A DNA stretch of 64,000 bases, taken from positions 2,013,848 through 2,077,847 of the forward strand of contig NZ_CP058595.1 of assembly GCF_013402795.1 (NCBI RefSeq), in the 5' to 3' direction. Position 1 is the first letter of the stretch, and each line of letters opens with the position of its first letter. A program made the translations under genes and the position numbers. Below the pieces are notes generated by a model. It did no database searches, had not been told where the DNA came from, and worked only from the letters and a program-made list of their open reading frames with translations. This stretch comes from Costertonia aggregata. GTDB taxonomy: Bacteria > Bacteroidota > Bacteroidia > Flavobacteriales > Flavobacteriaceae. Below, piece after piece: positions 1-7,704 of the stretch.

Positions 1-89
1 CAAATATAGAACTTTGATTTGTACCTTTGATGAAGGTTGTAAGGTTCGCTAGGATAGCCTTACATCAGGTCTTTTTATCCAAGAAAAAC

Positions 90-446
90 ATGTCAAGAGA
101 TTTACAATTAAAAGAACGCTGGGGAGAATTGGTAGAGAGGTTGTCTTCGCAATTTGCCGATGGAGACCCTCTGGAGCTCGATGCCATCATATATCTTGTA
201 GGTATTCAAGAGCTGGGGCAATACCATAGAAAATATAAGAAAGATGACAAATTGGATTTAATGCACATTGCCATTTGCCGTTTATTGGAGCCATACGGGT
301 TTTATGAGTTTGATTTTTTTGACGAGGATGGCTGGCCGCATTATACCATTAAGGAAGAACTACCTTCGCTTAAGGCCGGGGAGCAATCGGTGCTGATGAA
401 AGAAGCGATCGTGAATTATTTTTTGGAAAAAGAATATATAGATTGA
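90..446 (+). CDS. Conserved hypothetical protein, small acidic
   Basis: I do not recognise a named family. The 118-residue product is soluble, acidic and probably mostly helical, with no signal peptide, membrane segment or metal motif. It is rich in Asp/Glu near FDFFDEDGWP in the middle. An in-frame ATG at 27 would add 21 basic residues that look unlike the rest, so I prefer the ATG at 90, where the compact acidic protein begins. It sits 23 bp upstream of a monooxygenase-like gene and may share its transcript. Its function is unknown; the reading frame itself looks real because it is long, uninterrupted and followed by a same-strand gene cluster. Confidence 0.6.
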   Translation: MSRDLQLKERWGELVERLSSQFADGDPLELDAIIYLVGIQELGQYHRKYKKDDKLDLMHIAICRLLEPYGFYEFDFFDEDGWPHYTIKEELPSLKAGEQSVLMKEAIVNYFLEKEYID

Positions 447-469
447 TAGGAAATCTTTGAGTAGTCCTC

Positions 470-778
470 ATGAAAATGAACAAGCCTTACTATGCCGTGA
501 TTTTCACTTCGACCAAAACTGAAGAGGATCACGGTTACGCAGAAATGGCTCAACGAATGGAAGCTTTGGCAAGCCGGCAAAAAGGATTTTTGGGAGTGGA
601 GAGTGCCCGGGAAGAAATAGGCATAACGGTAAGTTATTGGGAGAGTCTGGACGCCATTGCCCAATGGAAAAACCATACGGACCATCTTTTTGCCCAACAA
701 AAAGGTATCAACGACTGGTACTCGTGGTACAAGGTCAGGATTTGCCTGGTGGAGCGGGAGTATGATTTTTTTAAATGA
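470..778 (+). CDS. Antibiotic biosynthesis monooxygenase (ABM) family protein
   Basis: This 102-residue protein has the look of the ABM/dimeric alpha-beta barrel fold: a beta strand near YYAVIFTS, a helix with MAQRMEALASRQKGFLG, then a strand-helix repeat with SYWESLDAIAQWKNH. The WESLDAIAQWKNH stretch is typical of small ABM proteins, cofactor-free or heme-handling oxygenases that usually work as dimers. The substrate cannot be read from sequence. Its TGA stop overlaps the ATG of the penicillin-binding protein gene as ATGA, which implies co-transcription and probably translational coupling. No metabolic link to cell-wall synthesis is evident. Confidence 0.8.
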   Translation: MKMNKPYYAVIFTSTKTEEDHGYAEMAQRMEALASRQKGFLGVESAREEIGITVSYWESLDAIAQWKNHTDHLFAQQKGINDWYSWYKVRICLVEREYDFFK

Positions 779-3120
779 GGAAGATTATAAGATTTTATAG
801 GAAACACCCAAAAAAACTGATACTTCTAACAGTTTTTACTATTGGGTACTATTTCTGTTTGCCCAAACAACTTTTTAAATCCCCTACCGCTACGGTAATA
901 GAAAGTAGTGAAGGTATTCTTTTAGGAGCAAAAATTGCCAGTGACGGGCAATGGCGATTTCCTGTATTGGACAGTGTTCCCGAGAAGTTCAAAGCCTGTG
1001 TGTTGCAGTTTGAGGATGCTTATTTTTACAAGCACCCGGGATTTAATCCTGTTTCAATGGCAAAGGCTTTCTCCGATAATGTTTCTGCGGGTAAAACTGT
1101 TCGTGGGGGCAGTACCATAACACAGCAGGTAATCAGATTGTCCAGAAACGGAAAACGCCGTTCTTATTGGGAAAAGTGTATCGAACTCCTTTTGGCCACT
1201 CGATTGGAGTTGCGCCATTCCAAAGAAGATATTTTAAAACTGTATGCAAGCCATGCGCCCTATGGCGGTAATGTAGTTGGGTTGGATGTTGCCGCATGGC
1301 GTTATTTTGGATTACAACCGCACCAATTGTCCTGGGCAGAATCGGCGACCTTGGCAGTACTGCCCAATGCTCCGAGCCTTATTTATCCAGGGAAAAACCA
1401 AAAAAGATTGCTTGATAAAAGAAACGGGCTTTTAAAAAAATTACTGGATGAAAAATGTATTGATACCACAACGTATGAACTGGCCCTGCTTGAAGAACTG
1501 CCTCAAAAACCATATCCTTTACCTAAGATCGCACCACATGTAGTACAGTATATTTCAAAGAAAAACAAAGGGCAAAAAATACGAACGACCATAAACCATA
1601 ATTTACAGGATAATATAAACGCCATAGTTCAAAAGCACCATGTCAACCTAAGACAAAATCAAGTGCATAATGCCGCCGTATTGGTTTTGGATGTCGACAC
1701 GCGAAAGGTACTGTCCTACGTGGGCAATACAAAAACGACCAAGGAACATCAAAAAGATGTAGATATGGTACAGGCGAACAGGAGTACGGGGAGTACCATA
1801 AAACCCTTGTTATATACCGCCATGCTTGATGCCGGGGAATTATTGCCCAACATGCTCGTGCCCGATGTGCCTACGCAAATTGCCGGTTACACACCAGAAA
1901 ATTTCAATGAGGATTACAGTGGTGCGGTGAGGGCAAAAAGTGCTTTGGCCCGATCTTTGAACATTCCTGCGGTTCGTTTATTGCAGCAATACGGACTCGA
2001 AAAATTTCGTGATCAGTTAGATGTTTTTCAATTGGGCGGTTTGAGCAAGACGGCCGATCATTACGGTCTAACACTCATTCTAGGAGGGGCCGAAAGTAAC
2101 CTTTGGGACTTATGTAAAACTTACGCTAATTTGGCATCGACTGTCAACCATTTTAATGAAACCTCGAGTGAATATTATGAAAATGAATTTATTGAACCTA
2201 TATTAAAAGCGAACAGTGTGCCCGATTTTGGAAATACATCGATTCAGAAAACTGTTTTTGATGCTGCAAGTATTTATTTGACTTTCGAGGCAATGAAAGA
2301 GGTAAACAGGCCCGAAGGAAATGAATCTTGGGAATTTTACGATAGCAGTAAAGAAATAGCTTGGAAAACCGGCACTAGTTTTGGAAATAAGGATGCTTGG
2401 GCCATAGGCGTAACCAAAAAACATGTCGTAGGTATTTGGGTAGGCAATGCCGATGGGGAAGGCAGACCCAATGTGACCGGGGTTTCCAGTGCTGCCCCAA
2501 TACTGTTCGATGTTTTTGACGTACTCCCCAAAAGCAAATGGTTTTCAAGACCCTTGGATGAGTTCATCCAAATTGATGTTTGTTCCGAAAGCGGTTATTT
2601 GGCAACCGATATCTGTCCTGCCAAAACGATTGCCATACCTAATAAACGCAATTATGTAACTTCATGTTCATATCATCAATTGGTCTATCTAGATACTAAA
2701 GAACAATATAGGGTCAATTCATCCTGTATAGATTTATCTCAGGCTATTGTAAAATCTTGGTTTGCATTGCCACCGCTTATGGAGTTTTATTATAAAAAAT
2801 CGCATCCTACATATAAATCGTTGCCTAACTTCAGGAAAGATTGTAAGAGCATTCGCAAATCACCAATGCAATTTATTTATCCCAAAAACGGAAGTAGAAT
2901 TACACTGGCAAGGAATTTTGAAGGCCAAACCAATGAAGTTATCCTAAAATTGGCCCACGCGAAACCTGAAACCATCGTCTTTTGGTATGTAGACGAGACT
3001 TTTATTGCACAAACAAGAAATTTTCATGAGATAGGAGTAGTGCCAACATTGGGGCAACATAAAATCACGGCTGTTGATGCCCTGGGAAGTGAAGTTACCA
3101 TTACTATAACGATAGAGTAA
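775..3120 (+). CDS. pbpC: Penicillin-binding protein 1C, bifunctional transglycosylase/transpeptidase
   Basis: This 781-residue class A penicillin-binding protein polymerises and cross-links peptidoglycan in the periplasm. An N-terminal anchor (about residues 14-30) is followed by a GT51 transglycosylase domain (about 50-235) with the catalytic Glu80 in FEDAYFYKHPG and the RGGSTITQQ motif. The transpeptidase domain carries the acylated Ser340 in STIK, an SxN motif in ARSLNIP, and KTGTS starting at Lys531. A C-terminal beta region (about 690-781) fits the PBP1C-specific BiPBP_C domain. All catalytic motifs are intact. In many Bacteroidetes pbpC neighbours an alpha-2-macroglobulin gene; none is seen here, but the window starts just upstream. 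Confidence 0.95.
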   Translation: MRKIIRFYRKHPKKLILLTVFTIGYYFCLPKQLFKSPTATVIESSEGILLGAKIASDGQWRFPVLDSVPEKFKACVLQFEDAYFYKHPGFNPVSMAKAFSDNVSAGKTVRGGSTITQQVIRLSRNGKRRSYWEKCIELLLATRLELRHSKEDILKLYASHAPYGGNVVGLDVAAWRYFGLQPHQLSWAESATLAVLPNAPSLIYPGKNQKRLLDKRNGLLKKLLDEKCIDTTTYELALLEELPQKPYPLPKIAPHVVQYISKKNKGQKIRTTINHNLQDNINAIVQKHHVNLRQNQVHNAAVLVLDVDTRKVLSYVGNTKTTKEHQKDVDMVQANRSTGSTIKPLLYTAMLDAGELLPNMLVPDVPTQIAGYTPENFNEDYSGAVRAKSALARSLNIPAVRLLQQYGLEKFRDQLDVFQLGGLSKTADHYGLTLILGGAESNLWDLCKTYANLASTVNHFNETSSEYYENEFIEPILKANSVPDFGNTSIQKTVFDAASIYLTFEAMKEVNRPEGNESWEFYDSSKEIAWKTGTSFGNKDAWAIGVTKKHVVGIWVGNADGEGRPNVTGVSSAAPILFDVFDVLPKSKWFSRPLDEFIQIDVCSESGYLATDICPAKTIAIPNKRNYVTSCSYHQLVYLDTKEQYRVNSSCIDLSQAIVKSWFALPPLMEFYYKKSHPTYKSLPNFRKDCKSIRKSPMQFIYPKNGSRITLARNFEGQTNEVILKLAHAKPETIVFWYVDETFIAQTRNFHEIGVVPTLGQHKITAVDALGSEVTITITIE

Positions 3121-3204
3121 GTTATAGGCTTTGTAATTGGTTGTGCAAACCAGTATCTTTAATGACCATCCTGTTTTGGATTGAATTTTGCTAGAAAAAG
3201 TGTT

Positions 3205-4872
3205 ATGAAAAATAAAAGGTTCTCAAATTTAGATAGAACAAAGACCATTGAAAAGCTCAGCGATTCAGCCTATGATCTGGTCGTCATCGGAGGTGGAATT
3301 ACTGGTGGTGGCATTGCTTTGGATGCTGCATCACGAGGTTTGAAAGTCGCTTTGCTGGAGAAGAACGATTTTGCCTCGGGGACCAGTAGCAAATCCACAA
3401 AATTAATACATGGCGGATTGCGCTATTTAAAGCAGTTTGATTTTTGGCTGGTCAAAGAAGTAGGTTCTGAACGTGCCATTGTACACAAATTGGCACCGCA
3501 TTTGGTATTGCCGGAAAAAATGTTGTTGCCATTGATAGAAAATGGCTCCTATGGCAAATGGCTGACCTCTATCGGGTTGAAGGTATATGATATCCTGGCC
3601 CAAGTTTCCGGAGATGATAAGCGGCAAATGCTGGAAAAAAAGGAAGCCATGAAATTGGAACCCCTATTGCCCAAAAAGATATTGAAGGGAGCTGGTTATT
3701 ATGCCGAGTACCGTACCGACGATGCCCGTTTAACGATTGAGAATATTAAAACAAGCCTTCAGTACGGAGCCGAAGCGTTAAATTATGCCGAGGTTTCCGA
3801 TTTTATCTATTCCGACAGTAAAATAGCAGGTGTAAAGGTAAAGGACAACATTTCGGGAAAAGAGTTCAAAATCGAATCCAAATACGTAATCAGCGCTGCT
3901 GGGCCTTGGGTAGATGAACTTAGAAGCACCAATAATTCTAAAAAAGGCAAACGTCTGCACTTGACCAAGGGCGTGCATTTGGTGTTTCCGCATGCCAAAT
4001 TGCCGGTAAAACAATCGGTGTATTTTGATATACCCGACGGGCGAATGATGTTTGCCATTCCTAGGGGTAAAGTAACTTATGTGGGCACTACCGATACTAA
4101 TTTCAACTTGGACAAAGACCACGTTACAACGGATCTGGCCGATGCCATTTATCTTTTATCCGCCGTAAACAATATGTTCCCGAGTATAGAATTGGAGATG
4201 GACGATATTGTATCGTCTTGGGCGGGACTCCGACCCCTGATTCACGAAGAGGGAAAATCAGCTTCCGAACTCTCAAGAAAAGACGAGATTTTTACATCGG
4301 ATACGGGATTGATAAGTATTGCCGGTGGTAAGTTGACGGGCTATCGTAAAATGGCCGAGCGTGTCGTAAACCGTATAGTCAAAAAAATGGAGGAGGAGCA
4401 CAATGCTACAATAAAAGATTGCTTTACCGATAAGATTCCGTTGATGGGGAACGATGGGTTTAAAAAATTCAAACACGTCAAAAAATACATTGCTGAGGTG
4501 CATGAAAAAATAAAGTCAGACGGTTTTACGGAATATAATGCATGGTTTTTGGTCACCAATTACGGAAAACAGACCGAAAGTATACTTGAAATATATAAAG
4601 CATTAAAAGATGAAGATGCAATCGTAAGATTGGCCAAGGCTGAGCTCCGTTTTGGTATAGACTACGAAATGGTGCAAAATCCCATGGATTTCTTTATTCG
4701 TAGAACAGGACGCTTATACTTTGATATTGACAGTGTGCGTTCACTAATGGAACCAATTTTGGACGAATTCAGAACGGTTTATAAAGTGGATGACGCTCAA
4801 ATATTGACATGGAAAGAAGTATTGGAAAACGAACTGGAAGAACATTCCAACTTTTCTTTGGAGCGTGTTTAA
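3205..4872 (+). CDS. glpD: Glycerol-3-phosphate dehydrogenase, FAD-dependent
   Basis: The enzyme oxidises sn-glycerol-3-phosphate to dihydroxyacetone phosphate at the inner membrane and passes electrons to the quinone pool. The FAD dinucleotide-binding motif GGGITGGG begins at residue 29, followed by EKNDFASGTSSKSTKLIHGG, a hallmark of the GlpD/GlpA family. The C-terminal part (about 390-555) is the DAO_C-like helical domain. I chose the ATG at 3205; an upstream in-frame TTG at 3181 would add eight residues. It converges on gpsA with a 4-bp overlap of the stop ends, so the catabolic and biosynthetic glycerol-3-phosphate dehydrogenases lie tail to tail. Confidence 0.94.
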   Translation: MKNKRFSNLDRTKTIEKLSDSAYDLVVIGGGITGGGIALDAASRGLKVALLEKNDFASGTSSKSTKLIHGGLRYLKQFDFWLVKEVGSERAIVHKLAPHLVLPEKMLLPLIENGSYGKWLTSIGLKVYDILAQVSGDDKRQMLEKKEAMKLEPLLPKKILKGAGYYAEYRTDDARLTIENIKTSLQYGAEALNYAEVSDFIYSDSKIAGVKVKDNISGKEFKIESKYVISAAGPWVDELRSTNNSKKGKRLHLTKGVHLVFPHAKLPVKQSVYFDIPDGRMMFAIPRGKVTYVGTTDTNFNLDKDHVTTDLADAIYLLSAVNNMFPSIELEMDDIVSSWAGLRPLIHEEGKSASELSRKDEIFTSDTGLISIAGGKLTGYRKMAERVVNRIVKKMEEEHNATIKDCFTDKIPLMGNDGFKKFKHVKKYIAEVHEKIKSDGFTEYNAWFLVTNYGKQTESILEIYKALKDEDAIVRLAKAELRFGIDYEMVQNPMDFFIRRTGRLYFDIDSVRSLMEPILDEFRTVYKVDDAQILTWKEVLENELEEHSNFSLERV

Positions 4873-5870
4873 TCCAACTTATGGGTTAGTTCTTTAAATA
4901 CCTTTTTAGCATTGCCGTTTTCATATAGAACTTTGTGAACAGCGTCAATTATCGGTGTTTTTACCTTTTTTTTGAATTTACCCTTCATTTTGTAGGCACT
5001 CTCGGCAGCATAGTATCCTTCGGCGATCATTTTCATTTCCATTTGGGCACTTTTGACGGTATATCCCTTTCCGATCATATTGCCGAACATCCGATTTCGG
5101 CTAAAAACGGAATACCCCGTTACCAATAAATCACCCAAGTAAGCAGAATTATTGATGTTGCGTTTCATTTTATGAACCCGTTTTATATAGCGGCCCATTT
5201 CGCGAATGGCATTGCTCATCAGCACACTTTGAAAATTGTCCCCATACCCTAGGCCATGCGCAATACCTGCTGCCAGCGCATAAATGTTTTTGAGCATGGC
5301 CGCATATTCCGTCCCAATGATATCGTCGGATATTTTGGTTTTGATATAATCGCTGCTCAGGTTTTGGGCTACCAGTTCGGCTTTATCTTTATCGGCGCAT
5401 GCAATGGTTAAGTAGGATAAACGTTCCAGAGCTACCTCCTCTGCGTGGCAAGGTCCGGTAATTACACCAATATTTTCAAAAGGGATGTTATACGTGTCAT
5501 GAAAATGCTCCCCTACTATCAATCCGGTTTCTGGGACAATGCCTTTAATGGCAGAAAAAATGACTTTGTGCGCTAATGAAGCAGATAGCTTCTTAAGCTC
5601 GGTCTCTAAAAATGCCGAGGGTATGGCAAAAATCAAGATATCCGCTTTTGAGACCACAGTATCAATATCTTCGGTCAGTTCTAGTTGTTCGGTATGAAAT
5701 TCCACCGAAGATAAATAATTGGGGTTGTGTTTTTCATTTTCAATATGGGATATAGCTTCGGTATTTCGCATGTACCAACCAACCTTTTCTTGGTTTTCGG
5801 TCAGCATTTTTACGATTGCAGTGGCCCAACTTCCTCCGCCCAATACGGCAAATTTCAATTCCTTGCTCAT
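4869..5870 (-). CDS. gpsA: NAD(P)-dependent glycerol-3-phosphate dehydrogenase
   Basis: The cytosolic enzyme reduces dihydroxyacetone phosphate to glycerol-3-phosphate for phospholipid synthesis. The N-terminal Rossmann motif VLGGGSWATAI (about residues 9-19) binds the nucleotide, SAIKGI and GPCHAEEV lie in the centre, and MLKNIYALAAGIAHGLGYG in the C-terminal helical domain carries the conserved substrate lysine. At 333 residues it has the usual family length. The start is an ATG at 5870. A minus-strand -7-like TAATTTTG lies at 5889-5896. The neighbour on the opposite strand, glpD, catalyses the reverse reaction with a different electron carrier. Confidence 0.95.
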   Translation of the reverse strand: MSKELKFAVLGGGSWATAIVKMLTENQEKVGWYMRNTEAISHIENEKHNPNYLSSVEFHTEQLELTEDIDTVVSKADILIFAIPSAFLETELKKLSASLAHKVIFSAIKGIVPETGLIVGEHFHDTYNIPFENIGVITGPCHAEEVALERLSYLTIACADKDKAELVAQNLSSDYIKTKISDDIIGTEYAAMLKNIYALAAGIAHGLGYGDNFQSVLMSNAIREMGRYIKRVHKMKRNINNSAYLGDLLVTGYSVFSRNRMFGNMIGKGYTVKSAQMEMKMIAEGYYAAESAYKMKGKFKKKVKTPIIDAVHKVLYENGNAKKVFKELTHKLD

Positions 5871-5888
5871 TGAACATATTTAACACAT

Positions 5889-5896
5889 CAAAATTA
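5889..5896 (-). promoter_or_regulatory. Candidate -7 element upstream of gpsA
   Basis: TAATTTTG on the minus strand matches the Bacteroidetes -7 consensus TAnnTTTG, about 18 nt before the gpsA ATG. No matching -33 TTG is found at the usual spacing, so this is a weak call. Confidence 0.3.
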
Positions 5897-5992
5897 CCAA
5901 AATAAAATAAGGAGTTTAGTTGTTGATTGTCAAATAGTTAAAATAATTGGCATGGTGATTGTTTTATATCAATAACACCAAAGCATTATATT

Positions 5993-6907
5993 ATGAAAAC
6001 GATAAAACTACTCCTCGGATTTTTGCTTATAGGAACGTTAATGACCTCTTGTTACACCGAAGTTATTATTGAAGATGAATTTATAGAAGAATCTGCCTTT
6101 AATACAGATGCCGTACTACAGGCCTATGATCTATGGTATGTAGATGTAAACGAAACACGTGGTAACGGGGAAGTGCCATTTTTACAACGTGCATTTACCA
6201 TAACCTTTGATAATGGCATATTGTATGCCAATAATAATATTGTGGGAATAGGCAAGACCGGAAATGGTTTTGGAATAGACGTAGGTAACTATGACCCGTT
6301 AAGGGGGGCAGTAGATATTGATCATGATATTGACGGTTTTTGGGTATTGGATGTTTTTGCCATAAACAATAGCACTATCGAGTTGCATGACCCAAGAAGC
6401 AACACTTCATATTATCTAAGGGGATATCAAATAAACGACTTTGATTATGATATGGTTTTTTATGAGAATATTGACTACTTACTACAGGAATTCAACGCTT
6501 GGGAAAAAATATTCACGAGTGAGCAGGGCGTACTGAACGATTTTGACGATGAGAACTTTTTACAGTTTTTCCCAAATTACTTTAGGTCGTCCGTAAATCG
6601 GGTGGGAACACCAATCTCTAACTTGGAATGGAATTTTGAAGGCGATTATCAGGTGTATGACGTAGAAAACGATGAAACGCTCAAAACTTTAACATTAGGT
6701 TACGATACCATGGGCAATGATTACTTTGAACTTTACGTTATTAATGACAGTACTATCGAGTTATATCACCCGAGCAGTGAAACTATTTATGAGTTTGAAG
6801 GAAGGGGATATATTGAATACTTAAAATCGGGCAAAAGTTCGGTGGACAAGAAAAGAACAAAGACTTCGAATCCTACTATGAAAGTAGAGCGAAAAAGAAA
6901 GAAATAA
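5993..6907 (+). CDS. Lipoprotein with an internally duplicated domain
   Basis: The 304-residue product begins with a lipoprotein signal (hydrophobic residues 6-17, lipobox LMTSC with Cys20). The mature part contains two related halves: both end with a strand reading NNSTIELHDPRS or NDSTIELYHPSS, followed by an aromatic strand and GY. This suggests two copies of a beta-sandwich domain of about 110 residues. I do not recognise the family; such proteins are sometimes annotated inconsistently in flavobacteria. The C-terminus is a Lys/Arg-rich low-complexity tail (KKRTKTSNP to RKRKK). The 3' flank holds an RNA-like element ending in a terminator. Confidence 0.75.
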   Translation: MKTIKLLLGFLLIGTLMTSCYTEVIIEDEFIEESAFNTDAVLQAYDLWYVDVNETRGNGEVPFLQRAFTITFDNGILYANNNIVGIGKTGNGFGIDVGNYDPLRGAVDIDHDIDGFWVLDVFAINNSTIELHDPRSNTSYYLRGYQINDFDYDMVFYENIDYLLQEFNAWEKIFTSEQGVLNDFDDENFLQFFPNYFRSSVNRVGTPISNLEWNFEGDYQVYDVENDETLKTLTLGYDTMGNDYFELYVINDSTIELYHPSSETIYEFEGRGYIEYLKSGKSSVDKKRTKTSNPTMKVERKRKK

Positions 6908-6920
6908 TAGAACGCTAGTA

Positions 6921-7018
6921 GGCTTACGGTCGTTGTGCGTAGCCGAAATAAAGATTTTTTGGTTGGTTATTTAGTTAGAAGCCGTCTTAGGTACATTACT
7001 TAAGGCGGTTTTTTATTT
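6921..7018 (+). ncRNA. Candidate small RNA or structured 3' UTR, copy 1 of a shared architecture
   Basis: Just after the lipoprotein stop there is a hairpin (6921-6928 with 6938-6944, one bulged T), then a T-rich unpaired stretch containing TTTGGTTGGTTATTTAG (6958-6974), then a terminator hairpin (6982-7008) followed by a T run. The same 17-mer sits between a hairpin and a terminator at 36742-36842. No clear promoter lies directly upstream, so this copy may be the 3' end of the lipoprotein mRNA, possibly processed. No database comparison was possible. Confidence 0.4.
6982..7018 (+). terminator. Intrinsic terminator after the lipoprotein gene/RNA element
   Basis: Stem CCGTCTTA (6982-6989) pairs with TAAGGCGG (7001-7008) with one G-U pair, followed by TTTTTTATTTT. 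It ends right at the stop codon of the convergent DUF421 gene. Confidence 0.75.
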
Positions 7019-7533
7019 TACCCGCTTACATCGTCCAGTATTATACTATCAATTGACTTTCCATCTTTGGAATGCAAAACCGAGATATCCCCGGTAGTTT
7101 CAAAAACTACCGCTTGCACTTCCGATAATTGAAATACGTTCGCCTCCCTTAATTTACCCATTAAATCGGCTTTGCTCACCAATGTCTTTTTTAGATTTTC
7201 GTTTAAGATAACTCCATTTTTCACAAGTAGCACAGGTGTGTTGGTTGTAAGCTCTTTGAATACGCTTGACGAAATCAAGATTTTTGAAAACAATACCTGT
7301 AGGCCAGCCAATACAATTAACGAAACAAAGGCGGGCATCAAGCTAGAAATAGGTTTGTTTACGGCATCTGCAAGAATAGACCCCATAGCAATGGTAATCG
7401 CAAAATCAATACTTGTCATTTTTGCGAAAGTTCTCTTGCCGGCAATCCTTGTGATTAGTATCATGTATGCATAGATCAGTATTCCTGCTAATAGCATTTT
7501 CGGCACTGTAATAAAATCGATTGAAGAAAACAT
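7018..7533 (-). CDS. DUF421 (YetF-type) membrane protein
   Basis: The 171-residue protein has three predicted membrane helices in its first 90 residues (about 10-28, 40-58 and 63-85) and a small soluble C-terminal domain beginning near residue 95. ITRIAGKRTFAKMTSIDFAITIAMGSI matches the YetF/DUF421 family only in part of that stretch, but the order of helices and the later VSKADLMGKLREANV region are also typical. The family is associated with the cell envelope but its biochemical role is not established. The start is an ATG at 7533, and the gene diverges from the SulP transporter gene with 171 bp between them. Confidence 0.85.
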   Translation of the reverse strand: MFSSIDFITVPKMLLAGILIYAYMILITRIAGKRTFAKMTSIDFAITIAMGSILADAVNKPISSLMPAFVSLIVLAGLQVLFSKILISSSVFKELTTNTPVLLVKNGVILNENLKKTLVSKADLMGKLREANVFQLSEVQAVVFETTGDISVLHSKDGKSIDSIILDDVSG

Positions 7534-7630
7534 ATGATGGTAGTTTATAGGTTTAGCGGTAAATGTATCGCATGTTTCAATGTTACATTAGTCGTAACCA
7601 TTTAAGTTGTAGCGTAATAATTGGGCAGCA

Positions 7631-7662
7631 TTACACCATCCAAATAATAAATGCTATTTTTG
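7631..7662 (+). promoter_or_regulatory. Candidate promoter of the SulP gene
   Basis: TTA (7631-7633), then 21 nt, then TATTTTTG (7655-7662), a perfect match to the Bacteroidetes -7 element TAnnTTTG. The -33 element has one mismatch to TTG. The following C (TTTTTGC) recurs at other promoters in the window. Confidence 0.45.
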
Positions 7663-7704
7663 CGCCCTTAATTTCAGGGATATACTGAAATAAATTCAGC
7701 ATAA

